A stretch of DNA of 64,000 nt from Isoperla grammatica (taxonomy: Eukaryota; Arthropoda; Insecta; Plecoptera; Perlodidae). Position numbers and translations under genes: made by a program. The notes under the pieces were generated by a model. It searched no databases, was not told the origin of the DNA, and worked only from the letters and a program-made list of their open reading frames with translations. The stretch lies in assembly GCA_945910005.1 (NCBI GenBank), contig OX246741.1, forward strand, positions 3,431,946 to 3,495,945, in the 5' to 3' direction. This document shows, piece by piece, positions 1-11,460 of the stretch (position 1 is its first letter; each line of letters starts with the position of its first letter).

Positions 1-110
1 TATTTATTCGTCGAATAGCTTGTTTTCTCCACGGCAAGCACCAATCGAAACCCTTGAAATCCTCCAAATAGCTTAATTGCTACAAATAACTTTCCTTTTA
101 GGAGATTGTA
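1..110 (+). repeat. Dispersed repeat copy 1 (partner at 27571-27680)
   Basis: The first 110 bases align with 27571-27680 in the same orientation, sharing the order TCGAA-AGCTTGTT-TCTCCA-GGCAA-ACCAATC-AAAC-CTTGAAATCCTCCAAATA and then AATTGCT-CAAATAACTTT. The left end is cut by the window edge, so its full length is unknown. No coding frame is conserved between the two copies. Confidence 0.75.
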
Positions 111-3100
111 AGAACGGCCCTAATCAGTATAGCAGTATCAGTTTGTCTGCATCAGCTATCAAGACACTGACTGTTGCTTGTAACAAAGCTTCCCGTGCTT
201 CTTGGTGGGCAACTTGTCATATCATTGACACATCATTACGTATCCAGCCATGTGAAATAAGCTATCGAAATCGAATCGACGTAATTCATTTGAAATAAGC
301 TACCGCAATCGAATTAGTAAATAGAACGGAAAATAAAAGCTGTCGAAGGGAGAGATGCTACGACGCACGCGCAGACATATCAGACCTAAAAAATAATTAA
401 TAATGTTTGGTAGGAATACCTGTTATAGGGTGCACACCAGCTTTACCTGATGAATTGACGGAAATAAGTGAACGATTTATACCTGAGACCATTGCAGAAC
501 GTACTTGGTTCAACTCCCAGTTGAGGGTGGGGTATTTATTAACTTCTGGAACTGACAAGTCTTTCAATCGAGAGGCCGTGGATTCGACTCCCGCCGTCAC
601 CAAATCTGACCCACACAACTGTGTAGAATGGGACCGTATTGTGTCCACTAGTGATCTGTGCTCTCGAGGACAAAAAAGAAAAGCTTCATGATGTAGCCGA
701 ATACCGATCAATCACATCTTAACTAATGGTGCTATTGTCACGGTGCTAAATATAGGTTCCTCCCTTTCAGTGTGGGCGCAACAGCATTTTTGTATCGGGC
801 AATGTGTAACAGTACCAACCCCGTTAGTTTTTGTGTGCATTGCGCGAGAGACTGGGGGTGGGGGGGTGGGGGGATAGAACAGCGCACACATTACGTTATC
901 CCAAACATTTCCGAAGAGCGCGACGTTGTCAAATGAATTGGTTCAGTGTGAACGCAAAAGGCGATGAAACTATAACCTGACGTAACCTAACCCTGAGTTC
1001 ATCTGGCAACGCTCCACTCGTCGGCAATGTTCGGGTATAGTCGGAAAGTGTGCGCAGCTCCGCCGCTGACTATGTATGAGCGGATCTCAATGTCGCGTAT
1101 CGGTATATCCGCACTTGCGATGCCGGCCGAACCGCCGGGCCTATTATCTTATTCTGACCGACGACCTCATCAATGATGCATCGTCTCATCCCTTATTCAA
1201 GGGCGCAGATTGCCGCCGCTCGGGAGGACCTGGGTTCAGACCCGGCCGGCGGACGGACTACTAAACGCCCGCATGAATCATGCACGGATATCAGACGCCA
1301 GGTAGGGCTGCACTTTAGCCCGGGATTCTGGCCTTTGAGACGACTTTATTTGTCGCCATTGAACCGAATTGTTGGATTGATTTGCGGGTAGATATATAAG
1401 CCGACACAGTTATCTAGTAATGACTGTAACGGGCGGGAAGTAATTCAAATGAAATACACAACGCATACAATAGATTAACAACACTATATGGCACTTAAAA
1501 TAGACTAGATGCAATCTGGTGGCAAGCAAATAACCTTCTATAAAGAGGAGATTACTCATCGTCGATTTGTTGAAACCATCAATGGTGCAGATAAGGAGGT
1601 AGCTTAGCAGCGCTATCTATTGTTAGTTTGTGTCTCCAATAACATAGCAATGTTGGCACTGACGTAGCACTAAGGTGTAGCGCATGGATGTGCAAGTATG
1701 TCTAAGCAAACCACATCTTAGCGAAATGTCATGTATGTAGGCCTACCCTACTATCAATGTAAAGGGTAGTGGAAAATGGTTTTACTTTTATTGTTTACCG
1801 TGGCGAAGAACAGATAAGACAATGTGAATAATGCCCCTTAACGCATATCCTTCAACTTTACTGAGCACAGGGGTAAATAAATGACACATTAGTTCATGTA
1901 GTAATTGACAAAGTGTGATGGCAGTAAACGGTTTTGTTGATTACACAACGTCCCCTCAGGAAGTGTAATCAAGTGAGAAGGTAATCAACTATTAAACTCA
2001 TCCATCAACAACTTTAATTCGTTAACACTCTCGTTCAAAATACGTCTAGCGTTTCAATCGCTGCGAAGAACACAGGACTAAAAATAAATTCAAAATGTGT
2101 AAGAAAAGAGTTTCTTCGACTGACATATTCATTCTTTCTTTCTTTTTTTCAACGTGCGTCCGGCGGTCTTTTGACGTACCTACAAATTGAATTTCTGTAG
2201 CTATACGCGAGAATTTGATTAGTTTTATACTTTGGAATATACCGTTGCCTGAGGCTGCATGAAGGTAATTGATTTATGTTCATTTCCATTCCACTAGTGG
2301 TGCGTTTGGGACGGCGAAGACTGCGGCCATTAGCAGCACCAGAATTACGAGCTTATAACTGACATGAATTTAAATAAAACACGATATTTACATTTTATTC
2401 ACGTTATTTCATACCGAGATTAAAATTGTACAACACGACGAGAAAGATTATGACACCCCTGACTAAAGCAACACGAATACATTTTCAGCGTTGATTAATG
2501 TAATGGACAACACACACACACAAACCTAAACGCTTTCGTAATGTAAATTTAAATATGGCGTGGATCAAACAATTGGTTGGAAATGTATAACGCACGGTTG
2601 GCTATAGGATAGCGCATGCGGGTATCTCCATGAACCGCAACCGCATGCATAGGCCGCGCTCATTAAACCATGGATCATTTCTGTGGCTACATTCTGCTTT
2701 CCGAGTCCACAGATTTTAATGAGATGTCACCTTTGCAAAACAATTACCACTCTGCTACGCGCGGAGTTGTTTGCAAAGGATTACTACATCACGACATGGC
2801 TCACACTCGCTCTGTCGTCGTTTAAAAGGGACGGTATTCGTAGGCGGGCAGCTCGGCAACAGTTCTTGTTCCTTAGTCATGAAGTTAGTATACATGGTTC
2901 GTATTTGTAACATGGTCTTACTCAAGGTCTACTTGGTCTCCGTCTAGCAGATGCTCGTCCGCTACTACAGGATATCAAGTAGATCTTGTGCAGACCGCTG
3001 ATAATGGCTTGTGTGACCATCAAGCACGAGGTGTCTTAGACTCAATCGTTCCAATAACCTGTACATCTATATCTAGTCATACTGTTCCGTAAATCATGTA

Positions 3101-3560
3101 TTTATGTCACGTGTATAAGAGGTTTCACCCTCAAAGGTGGACTGCAGTCCATCCGTTATATACAAGGGCAAAAAATTAGAGTTTTTTTCGTAAAGATGAC
3201 GCACTATAGTTCTTTTCTATACCTTCCCTGTCATGCTCAAGAAATATTTTCAAGTAGCCTCGTTTTATTAATGTAAGACATCAAGCCCAACATAACAGAG
3301 CAAGGCACATGTTATACACGAGCATATATACATTCATTATAACAGGATATAAAAACCAAACATTAGTGTTTGCTATCATGAACTACGCGCCTGCCATCTA
3401 AGTGAACTCCAGACCAAAATAGCCTATCTCGTCTCGCACAGACCATAAAGGCTGGGCAGGCCAAGCTGAATGGTAAACATATTACCCTGCAAGCGGGGTA
3501 ATGGCGAATATTCCCTGTAGGATAATTACGTCTATAGCCCGTGCTAAGTTAAGCTGTTTA
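111..3560. other. Stretch without a supported gene
   Basis: I see no supported exon here. Opposing open frames at 397-711 look accidental; they overlap a tRNA-like B-box (GATTCGACTCC, 581-591). A broken G tract lies at 853-874. The CpG-rich part at 1020-1300 holds another B-box-like word (GGTTCAGACCC, near 1231) but no complete tRNA fold that I can draw. Confidence 0.5.
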
Positions 3561-3563
3561 CGT

Positions 3564-3720
3564 GGGACGGAGTCACCAAGCGAGGGGTCGAACAGAAACA
3601 TGTAAGACATGTAAGTAGGTTGGCTAATATGAGCGCAATTATTGGGACGGAGTCACCAAGCGAGGGCTCTAACAGAAACATGACTTGTAAGTCCGCTAGT
3701 ACGCGCCTTCAACATCTAAA
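3564..3720 (+). repeat. 80-bp tandem duplication
   Basis: The block starting GGGACGGAGTCACCAAGCGA at 3564 recurs at 3644, and both copies run on into AACAGAAACATG. The offset is 80 bp, two copies, with divergence after the shared core. Confidence 0.8.
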
Positions 3721-3726
3721 GTGAAC

Positions 3727-4010
3727 GGTGACTTTGGAGCAGTCCTAACAACGAAGCACGCAATAAATTCAACGTTGTTCTTAATCGGCCTTGTTGATTG
3801 TAGCATCTGTCCGCAGGTGTTTGCACTGTCCAATCACTGATTCATATGTTTCGTATTTGAAATATCGATCTTTGATTGGTTATCGCTCACTCGTCAATGG
3901 TGTTCGAAGCCTACAGGGTTAGTTTAGTCGCTTTAAATTAAAGTCCTCCACTGAAAATCAGTTTCGTTACTGAGTGGGTAGACTCTACATGTGAATTTAT
4001 TGTATTTATC
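3727..4010 (+). mobile_element. Dispersed family A, near full-length copy (SINE/LINE-like)
   Basis: This copy matches, in inverted orientation, 4675-4975 and 63210-63372, and in direct orientation 34387-34560, 33528-33588 and 63897-64000. All copies that reach the end share the right terminus GTTACTGAGTGGGTAGACTC followed by an AT-rich tail of TTTA-like units. Several copies are truncated on the left at different points. A fixed 3' end, variable 5' truncation and a short simple-repeat tail are the hallmarks of target-primed (non-LTR) insertion, so I infer a SINE or a LINE 3' end. No protein-coding frame is visible in it. Confidence 0.7.
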
Positions 4011-4674
4011 TACGTGACAAGTGACGTCACAGACGCGACGTTGCCACGAGAACGCAGACAAGCGAACGTATCGCATCGCATCACAAGAACCATCAAAACT
4101 TATTTTAATAACTTTTCAAGTTGGATTAGTTGAGAGCGACTGCATTGTCGCAGTGTTGAGCGAAGTTTGCTGAAAGGAAACACCAAGAACGGAATATCCC
4201 ATCAAAGTGCTCTGCTTTACTGTATCAAACTTTCTTGTTTCAGACAGACGACTCAAGAAGAAGAAGCTTTATAGTGTCTGGATCCAATAATTTTATTTTA
4301 CTAAACACGATTATGAGTAGAAAGTTGATTTCAATGGGGAGACTTTCTCGATTAAACCTGGAAGGAACACTTCATATTTTTTTCTACAAAAAAATAAATT
4401 AGCTTTGGAAGGGTCTTTTCTACGGAACTAAGTCAATATTCTTTATATTAGCCCTAAATAAGAACGCCTCCCGCCCCAACCAACCGAAAGTGCTCGAGCC
4501 TACGGTTCTGACATTTGCCCTCCTCTCAAGACGAGACAGCGCGGCACGTGGTACGTGGGAAGTACAGGATTCAAATCACGGGCCGGCTACGACGGCTCAG
4601 TCGATACCGGTCACGACATCACTGTTGTTCACTTGAGTTGGCATTGCATAAATAAATAAATACAAAAAATATAT

Positions 4675-4975
4675 TCGTAATTATGGAGTCTACCCACTCA
4701 GTAACAAGACTGATTTTCAGTGGGGGACGTTAATTGAAAGCGACAAAACCAACCCTGTAGGCTCCGAACACCATCGACGAGTGAGCGATAACAAATCAAA
4801 GATCGATATTTCAAATACGAAACATATGAATCAGTGATTGGACAGTGCGAACACCTGCGGACAAATGCCAGAATCAACAAGGCCGATTCAGAACAACTTT
4901 GAATTTATTGAGTGCTTTGTTGCTAGGTAGGCTACAAAGTCACCGTTTACTTATTCCTAAGCCAAGAAGTGATTG
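4675..4975 (-). mobile_element. Dispersed family A, inverted copy
   Basis: This is the reverse complement of the copy at 3727-4010. The two 3' tails face each other across about 660 bp of apparently single-copy sequence. On the minus strand the order is: CTTCTTGGCTTAGGAATAAG start, body, GTTACTGAGTGGGTAGACTC, then an AT-rich TTTA tail. Because the pair is inverted and close, a transcript across it could fold back; that is inference only. Confidence 0.75.
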
Positions 4976-5059
4976 TCCTTGCATAGTGTCCGACGTACAA
5001 GGGTCCCCGTGTCTTGACACTGTCACGGGCGCCGGTACTCGCGGTCTTAATTAAAATGG

Positions 5060-6880
5060 GGGAATCCCCCACCCCCCCCCCCCCCTCTCCTTTCCACGGT
5101 AATCTTATTTCATTAAATCTGGAACGTTTAGGGGGAGAATTCAATTCTGGGATGTAAGGCCGCCGATTGTACTCTAGGAATAATAGAGATTTAAAACTCG
5201 TTACGTGGGTTGAGTGATCACTTTCCGCTTCCGCTCGGCTGTAAACGCCGACACAACAAGTGAAGCATAGACGTGTGTGCGTAGCGGCCGTGGTCGGTTA
5301 GGCGTCAGTCTTCCTGCGTTCCTGGGTAAATCGTGGTGCGGTCAGGGATTAAATGGCACGTGGCCAATTTGTATCTCCATGTATCACCGACTCATCGTCG
5401 CGATTAGTATAACGTTGCTAACATGTGAGACCAATATCATCATCACAAACATTTTTTCACAATACTAAAGGAGATGTAACAAACAGATGTTGTATTTAAC
5501 TGAAGTTGGCCAGAAAGAAATTGAGAGACTAGCAGTACAATTTTGTGTTTGTTTTAAGAAACCTTTTTATTATGTACATTGTATAAATGTACAAGATATT
5601 AACACAATTAATTTGAATTTGTAATAACTGTTTGTTTGATCATAGCAATGGTGAACATAAAACAAGTGTAGCCAACCAACATAATGAAACACATTTTTAA
5701 TTGAATATATTGTTGACAGCATTTCGGTAACTTTCAGTCTTTGCCTTGTTTCTTTGATCAGATCAATGTTAGCATTGTTGTTGCTCTTATTTAGTAATTA
5801 GAAGCCAATTTAAATAATGCTCGACTTTAATTACCAAACACACATGTGCCGTAGAGCATATTTCGGAACGGTTCAAACGAACCGTGCCTTCCGCTGCTTA
5901 TTAGGTCGTACAGCATTTGATTCGCCACATTATGTAAATCTGATTAAAATTCCATTCCAGCCTCATTTTATTAACTTTGTTTTGTATATCGGAAAACGGG
6001 AGGAATGTGTGGACGATCGCCTCCCCCGGTACGTACACAGTAGGGAAGCGATTATATGTAACGAGGCTAATCGCGACAAAAGCAGGGGTAACCGGTATTG
6101 TAATGTAGCCTGTTATGGGTAGAGGCTCTAAGCTAAGGGTATGTGAGGGGTTGTTACTCAGGGCCCAACTGCCACGGCAGTCGGTGAGAACATTGGGTCC
6201 AAGAAGGTTGTTGGGTTAGACCCTTAGATCTTGGGTGAGAACGATGTCTCAACATTAGCTCGGAAACATCTAGATATAGCGAGTCCAACTTGACCTTAAT
6301 GAAGAAATAACGCGCCCAAAGCTATAATTGTAAATACTTCTCTATATATATATAGAGACATGTGCGTTACTGTTCTATAAATTAGATTCATTCTCACGTG
6401 CGTGGAGAATGACACAACATTAAGAGCGTAAGAGCGTTATTGAAAAGCCTACAATGGAATCAGCGTTGAGAAACATAGTGGATGAATTGTCGATCCCTGT
6501 CGGCTCATGCTCTTTCCACCCCAATCAAACGGCATCTAGAAAACATTGACCCTCACCATTGTAACATTTCATTGCTCTGTGATTGACCGCACTCTGACTT
6601 CCGTAGGTGAATGTTTTCGAGATTTCTGTAAACCTTCTTTTCATGGCCGCTTTTAGCGGGTACTGTCACATATACCCTACATTAACACAGCTGTTGCTGT
6701 TGTGGTTGTTGTAGCCTAGCTTTCATAAGTAGGTAGTTTAGTTCTTAAGTTGGTCATACTGTTTAAATACCCAGATAGCCATGACTCGACGCGGGAGTCG
6801 GGTGTCCAATTTCAAACATGGTAGGTTTCTTTACGTGTTATTAAAAGTGTTCAATAAATCTATATTCATCCTGAAATATT
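5060..6880. other. Stretch without a supported gene
   Basis: A 14-base C tract (5072-5085) opens the stretch. After it I see only AT-rich sequence and short accidental frames. GTGAGAAC occurs twice (about 6183 and 6233) after G-rich words, but no convincing exon precedes either. Confidence 0.5.
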
Positions 6881-7006
6881 GTGTACTTATTTTAGATAAG
6901 ACATAACAGGTACAGTAGGGTCCGACTGCATTGAGTCTAAAGGCTGATTGAGCTTTAGTAGATAGAACCTCCCCTGATGCACCCGTACAGTAATGATGCA
7001 ACCAAC

Positions 7007-7132
7007 CTGGACAAACTGTCGGATACACTCGTTGCCGTGATCCCGCAGGAACGTCTGTAGCGTCTCCATCCCCTGCGCAGACAACAGCTTGTAGCCGTTG
7101 TTGTTGGCCATAGAGGCCACGGAGAAGAACAT
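7007..7132 (-). CDS. First coding exon of an unrecognised gene, 42 codons, phase 0 donor
   Basis: On the minus strand ATG at 7132-7130 opens a frame that runs 42 codons to CAG and then a GT donor (CAG|GTTGGT, exon end 7007). An in-frame TGA sits five codons upstream (TGA CAC GTG GCC ATA ATG) and A is at -3, so this ATG is the likely start. Codon use is strongly biased to G/C in third position (TTC, GTG, GCC, AAC, GGC, AAG, CTG, CAG, ATC), unlike the surrounding AT-rich DNA. The peptide begins MFFSVASMANNNGYKLL and ends with a charged, probably helical segment, GMETLQTFLRDHGNECIRQF. There is no signal peptide or catalytic motif. I do not recognise the family. The frame past the donor loses codon bias at once, which supports the splice. 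Later exons would lie to the left, probably outside the window. Confidence 0.7.
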
Positions 7133-7942
7133 TATGGCCACGTGTCACTTAACTACACACGTGACACTGCTCGGCAGTAAACTGTGCGTCCATACTCTCA
7201 CAGTTGCCTTTCACCCACGCCCATAATTGACCGTTAATGAGTTGAGTAATTAGTTGAGAACTAATTGGTCACACGGCTGATGCACCAGCTGATCCGATAA
7301 CAATGCTGCACACTTACATCTGCACGCGACTAGATTAATTAATTAATTAGAAATCAGAGTGAATTTATAATCATTTTATTAATTTCACGGTATAGTGATT
7401 GCAGCCACTGGTAATAAAGTAACCACGTAGGTAACGAACAGACGAATACACGTGCGCAACTAGGAAAGAACGGAGTCGCACTGCGATGTTTCGTTGCCAG
7501 AACACAACACACGTCTTCGGGTTGTCGGATGCCGACGTTCCCACGACGCAACTTAAACAAACCGAGGGACTGAAGACACGACTGGATATACAAAATGAAT
7601 CACTCTCCCTAATAAACACTCAACATCGCGTCTGGAAGATACCACGCACGTTAAACTAACACAGAAGCATATGCTTCCGATCACTCGATTGATAATACCA
7701 CACCACACAGCCGGCCGGTAATCAATAACAACACGAATCACATGAGTTCAACATAGACGACAAACTTTTTTGAATTTCATTAGAACCGAGATACGCACGC
7801 ACACGCACGCCGGAATAATGTCAAAACTAAACGACGACCAAGGTATTTATTTCCCCTGGGCACGGAGAAGTAAGAGATTACACGGGACAACTTCTACAAC
7901 CACGCGAGTCGCGTGTTGCTCCATTGCTGCGTGGTGACGATT

Positions 7943-8377
7943 AACATCACTAACTGTTGACACTTTGCACCGAGTTTACAACAAAGTAATCAAGGTAATC
8001 AACTGTTGACGCTTTGTACAGAGTTTACAACAAGGTAATCAAGGTAATCACAAACTGTTGACACTTTGCACCGAGTTTACAACAAAGTAATCACTAACTG
8101 TTGACACTTTGCACCGAGTTTACAAAAAGGTTATCAAGGTAATCAACTGTTGACGCTTTGTACAGAGTTTACAAAAAGGTAATCAAGGTAATCACAAACT
8201 GTTGACACTCTGCACCGAGTTTACAACCAGGTAATTAAGGTAATCACAAACCGTTGACACTCTTCACCGAGTTAACAACAAGGTAATCACAAACTGTTGA
8301 CACTCTGCACCGAGTTTACAACAAGGTAATCACTGACTGTTGACACTCTGCACCGTTTACAACAAGGTAATCACAAC
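7943..8377 (+). repeat. Minisatellite, about 9 units of 42-55 bp
   Basis: The word CTGTTGACACTTTGCACCGA, with small variants, recurs about nine times and is followed each time by GTTTACAAC-AGGTAATCA. Unit length varies because an extra AAGGTAATCA segment is present in some units, giving an alternating short/long pattern. The array lies 0.8 kb upstream of the exon at 7007-7132 on that exon's strand. Confidence 0.85.
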
Positions 8378-8439
8378 CGCAGAGTACGCACTTGTGTTTT
8401 CTAAACACTTGTTGAGAGAATGTGAAGGTGTAGGTAGGT

Positions 8440-8790
8440 GTACACTGTCTCGTAGGCTACACACGCGGTAGGGTATCCTCCGAAGACTCCGTGTGCGCGA
8501 GGTGAAGAGAGCAGAGACTGGTTAACACCGGTCACGAGCGAACACTGGCCCAAGTGTTGGTAACTGTGGAGCGCGGGGATGATACCGTCCTATCAACGTG
8601 CGCACGAGTCCTGCGCGCAGGTACGCGAGGCTGTGTGTCTGCCGCGAGGAACGTGATGACCGCGTGCCGGGAGGCGGCAGAATATCGTCGCGACGCCGGA
8701 GACGGAGGGAGGGCGGGCTCGCTCCTTCCACTCTACTGCGCGCACTGCCCGTATACATACATACGTAGACCCGTGAGCCGTACGACCCAC
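8440..8790. promoter_or_regulatory. CpG-rich block, possible promoter for the 7.0-kb exon
   Basis: This block is much richer in CpG than its flanks, and frames on both strands are open only because of that composition. It lies 1.3 kb upstream of the minus-strand ATG at 7132. Just outside it on the minus strand (about 8825-8836) is TTTAAATAG, a weak TATA-like word. Placement is the main argument, and the block could equally be unrelated. Confidence 0.25.
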
Positions 8791-9507
8791 GTACGACACA
8801 CGTACAACGTGAATAAAATCAGACTGCTATTTAAACTACCTAGATAACAAACGACTCTAGGTACCAATACAACTTTATAAGTAGTTTTTTTTTTTAATAT
8901 AGAGTATTGCGTGAAATTATCTCAACTTTCCAGTGAACTTTTTCCAAGATATACATAAGATACTTTAAAAAGTGTGTAACTGAAATATATACATTAGTAT
9001 TTTCCCTCTAATCGGGATGTATGAACATTTAAAAAAGGCTTAGCCATACAACTGAAAGCTCAATAATTATGTTAAGAGGACATACGATGCTGGCTTACAC
9101 CCATAATGATGACTATGACGCTATTAACGCAACGAGGCATCTAATTAATGGTATCATATCCTACACTGAAAATGAGTGGGCGGACAACAAACACGCATGT
9201 TATTCAATAAACGTCAATATCTTCATCAATCAGTCCCACGATGCGAGCTGGAGGACCCAATGTGTGCACAACACCGAACAGTATGTATGAAATGAACGCG
9301 ACGTTGCCGCTGTGTTATGAGGCAGATAGTCATGGCAACCGTTACTTAGATACGAGGGGGGTTCTCGATAACATCTCCCACGTGGTAACAACATTGCGAC
9401 AAACATACATCCGACAATATATACAGAAGCTCACACTGATCTGCGGTAAATAATATAGCTATGCCACCCGTTGCGGAATATAACGTGTGGACTTTCATAA
9501 GTATATA

Positions 9508-9672
9508 CAGTGAAACCTCTTTATAAAAACGTCTTTATAACAAAATTATGTATATAACAAATTGTTTTTGAGGTCCCAGCAAAGGTATCATCTTTATTCT
9601 TTAAAAAGAAATGTTCTTTATAACAACATAATTATCAGGCCCCAAAGAGTTGGTTATAAAGAAGTTTTACTG
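9508..9672 (+). mobile_element. MITE of pogo/Tigger type, 165 bp, TA target duplication
   Basis: The left end CAGTGAAACCTCTTTATAA is matched on the opposite strand at the right end by CAGTAAAACTTCTTTATAAC. TA flanks both sides (9506-9507 and 9673-9674). Terminal CAGT followed by RNAACCTCTTTATAA and a TA duplication is typical of pogo/Tigger non-autonomous elements. The inside is AT-rich and does not encode a transposase. Confidence 0.9.
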
Positions 9673-9689
9673 TAAATATTATTCACGAC

Positions 9690-11035
9690 GCTTTGTCAGT
9701 TAACTGCTCTAAACATTGCCACGTAGACAAACATATTGTATGAAATTCACATGGCATAAAGCCGATAAATGATATTTCATAACTAAAAACAGATCATTGC
9801 ATAATATCCTGCATATGAAGTTAAGTCGACTGCTTGATTAACTTGTTTATGATAATTAAAAATAATTGAGACATGGAAAATGAAGAAAAAACAGAATACA
9901 AAAACTGTGTAGACGGGTCAGTCAGTTTCATTGGTTTTATACACTGTTAGCTTCAAACTTGCAGTAACAGACTTGACCATTTGAAACTCAAAACATACAA
10001 GCAATGTTCTTTAGTAATATTTGTTTGATTTTGCAATCATTTGTTGCAGTTTGAGTCCGACGTTTCCTTCGTTCTTTTCGGAATATGGTTATAAATGACT
10101 TAACGGATAAAAGGACAAACTTTTCAATGGTTCTCAGGACTTTGATATCTACATTCAGCTCGCCAGGGGTTCTCGGGAGGCGAACCCTGAAAAGGGGTTC
10201 TTGTCAGGGGTTCTCGGCAGCCTACGAAGTAATACGACCCCTCGCTTGATATCGCGGATATAAAAATAATTATTTTTGAGCCCAAAGTTACCTGACGTGC
10301 CCCAGTTAATTGTATCTATTGGACGAATGGAGAGGAACATCAAAGAGATTATTTCTTATGTATAAACTCAAACCCATGGTCGACTTTTTAATAACATAGG
10401 GCCTACCTTTAATAAAAACCTCATTACGGGGGGGGGGGGGGGGGGTTTCCGCCCTTATCGCGGCGATGGATAATACAATATACATCACTTGCGATGAGAT
10501 ATCGGTCCAGTTCCGCGACGATCCTACACAAGGTCTCTAATTGCGCCGCATAGCAGCCAACCGTGTAACGAGACCGCAAAAAGAATAACATTAAAACTGT
10601 GGAGCTGAATATTGTCACGGTGGGATGGATTAAAAATTCAATAAAACGTAACATTGAAATGTGAAGTAAAATATATATGCGATGAGGCGGTTTTCTGAGT
10701 TCCATCTAGGTTTTGAGCTTTGAAAGACCCAACAAAAGACTTCATTTGTGTAAACGGTGCGTTTGGAGCGGCGAGTGAGTGAGGGGGGCTCATAAAATGG
10801 AAATAAATCCCATAATACTACAAAACATTAATTCTACTAATTGAGTGGTAAACAATACCATGCAAAACAAATTAAATTAATTAGTTTTCGCGAATAATTG
10901 GAAAGGATTACGAAACGCTTTAGAAGTGAACCCTGTGATTAGCATGGCGGACTGAGTGAGCACATTGCCCGTGGTGCTAATTTATTTATTAAGTGAGCGA
11001 AGCGAGCGTTTCCACTTGACTCTTATGGCACTTCA
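9690..11035. other. Stretch without a supported gene
   Basis: Contents: two copies of a hAT-end-like word, CAGGGGTTCTCGG, 41 bp apart (10164 and 10205), and an 18-base G tract (10428-10445). I see no exon. The frame across the G tract is an artefact of the homopolymer. Confidence 0.5.
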
Positions 11036-11039
11036 TTCT

Positions 11040-11040
<1 letters not shown>

Positions 11041-11080
<40 letters not shown>
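11041..11080 (+). repeat. Poly-T tract, 40 bases
   Basis: This is an uninterrupted run of 40 T, the longest A/T homopolymer in the window. It adjoins the imperfect duplication that follows, so it may be the A-tail, read on the other strand, of an inserted element. Confidence 0.95.
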
Positions 11081-11081
<1 letters not shown>

Positions 11082-11164
11082 TCCGTCGATAGCGGTCGAA
11101 CGGAAAGTCCGATCCACTTGAAATTTGGACCATCCACAAGCCTCGATGTGGATTGAAGGTGTAT

Positions 11165-11460
11165 AGTTTTGAGGCAAAATCGTTCGAAAAGTTACAAAGT
11201 TACACCATAGTTACTGCAAAATATTTTTCTGAAACAAAATGGCGGCAAAATGTGAGATAGCCAGATTTTTCTACAGATTTTTCCGGTCAAGAATATGTTA
11301 ATGTAATGGCGATCTGATCAGTATTGGCAAAGTTACAAGAAAGTTACTCGAAAATATTTTTCTAAAACGCAGTAACGGCAAAATGTGAGGTGGCTATCTT
11401 ATAGTAAATTTTTGTCCGGTCACGAATATACTAATGTAAACGCGATCCGATACGTATTAG
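11165..11460 (+). repeat. Imperfect tandem duplication, about 135 bp unit
   Basis: Two diverged copies share the order: GTTAC, AAAATATTTTTCT-AAAC, GGC(A/G)GCAAAATGTGAG, ATTTTT-TCCGGTCA-GAATAT, TAATGTAA-GCGATC-GATC. Copy 1 starts near 11190 and copy 2 near 11330. Neither keeps a frame. Confidence 0.65.

Noticed and set aside
402..711. Opposed 94- and 104-codon frames
   Set aside because: Both strands are open over the same bases, which include a tRNA-like B-box, and neither shows codon bias.
7943..8377. CRISPR-like regular repeats
   Set aside because: The spacers are themselves repeats of each other, so this is a minisatellite.
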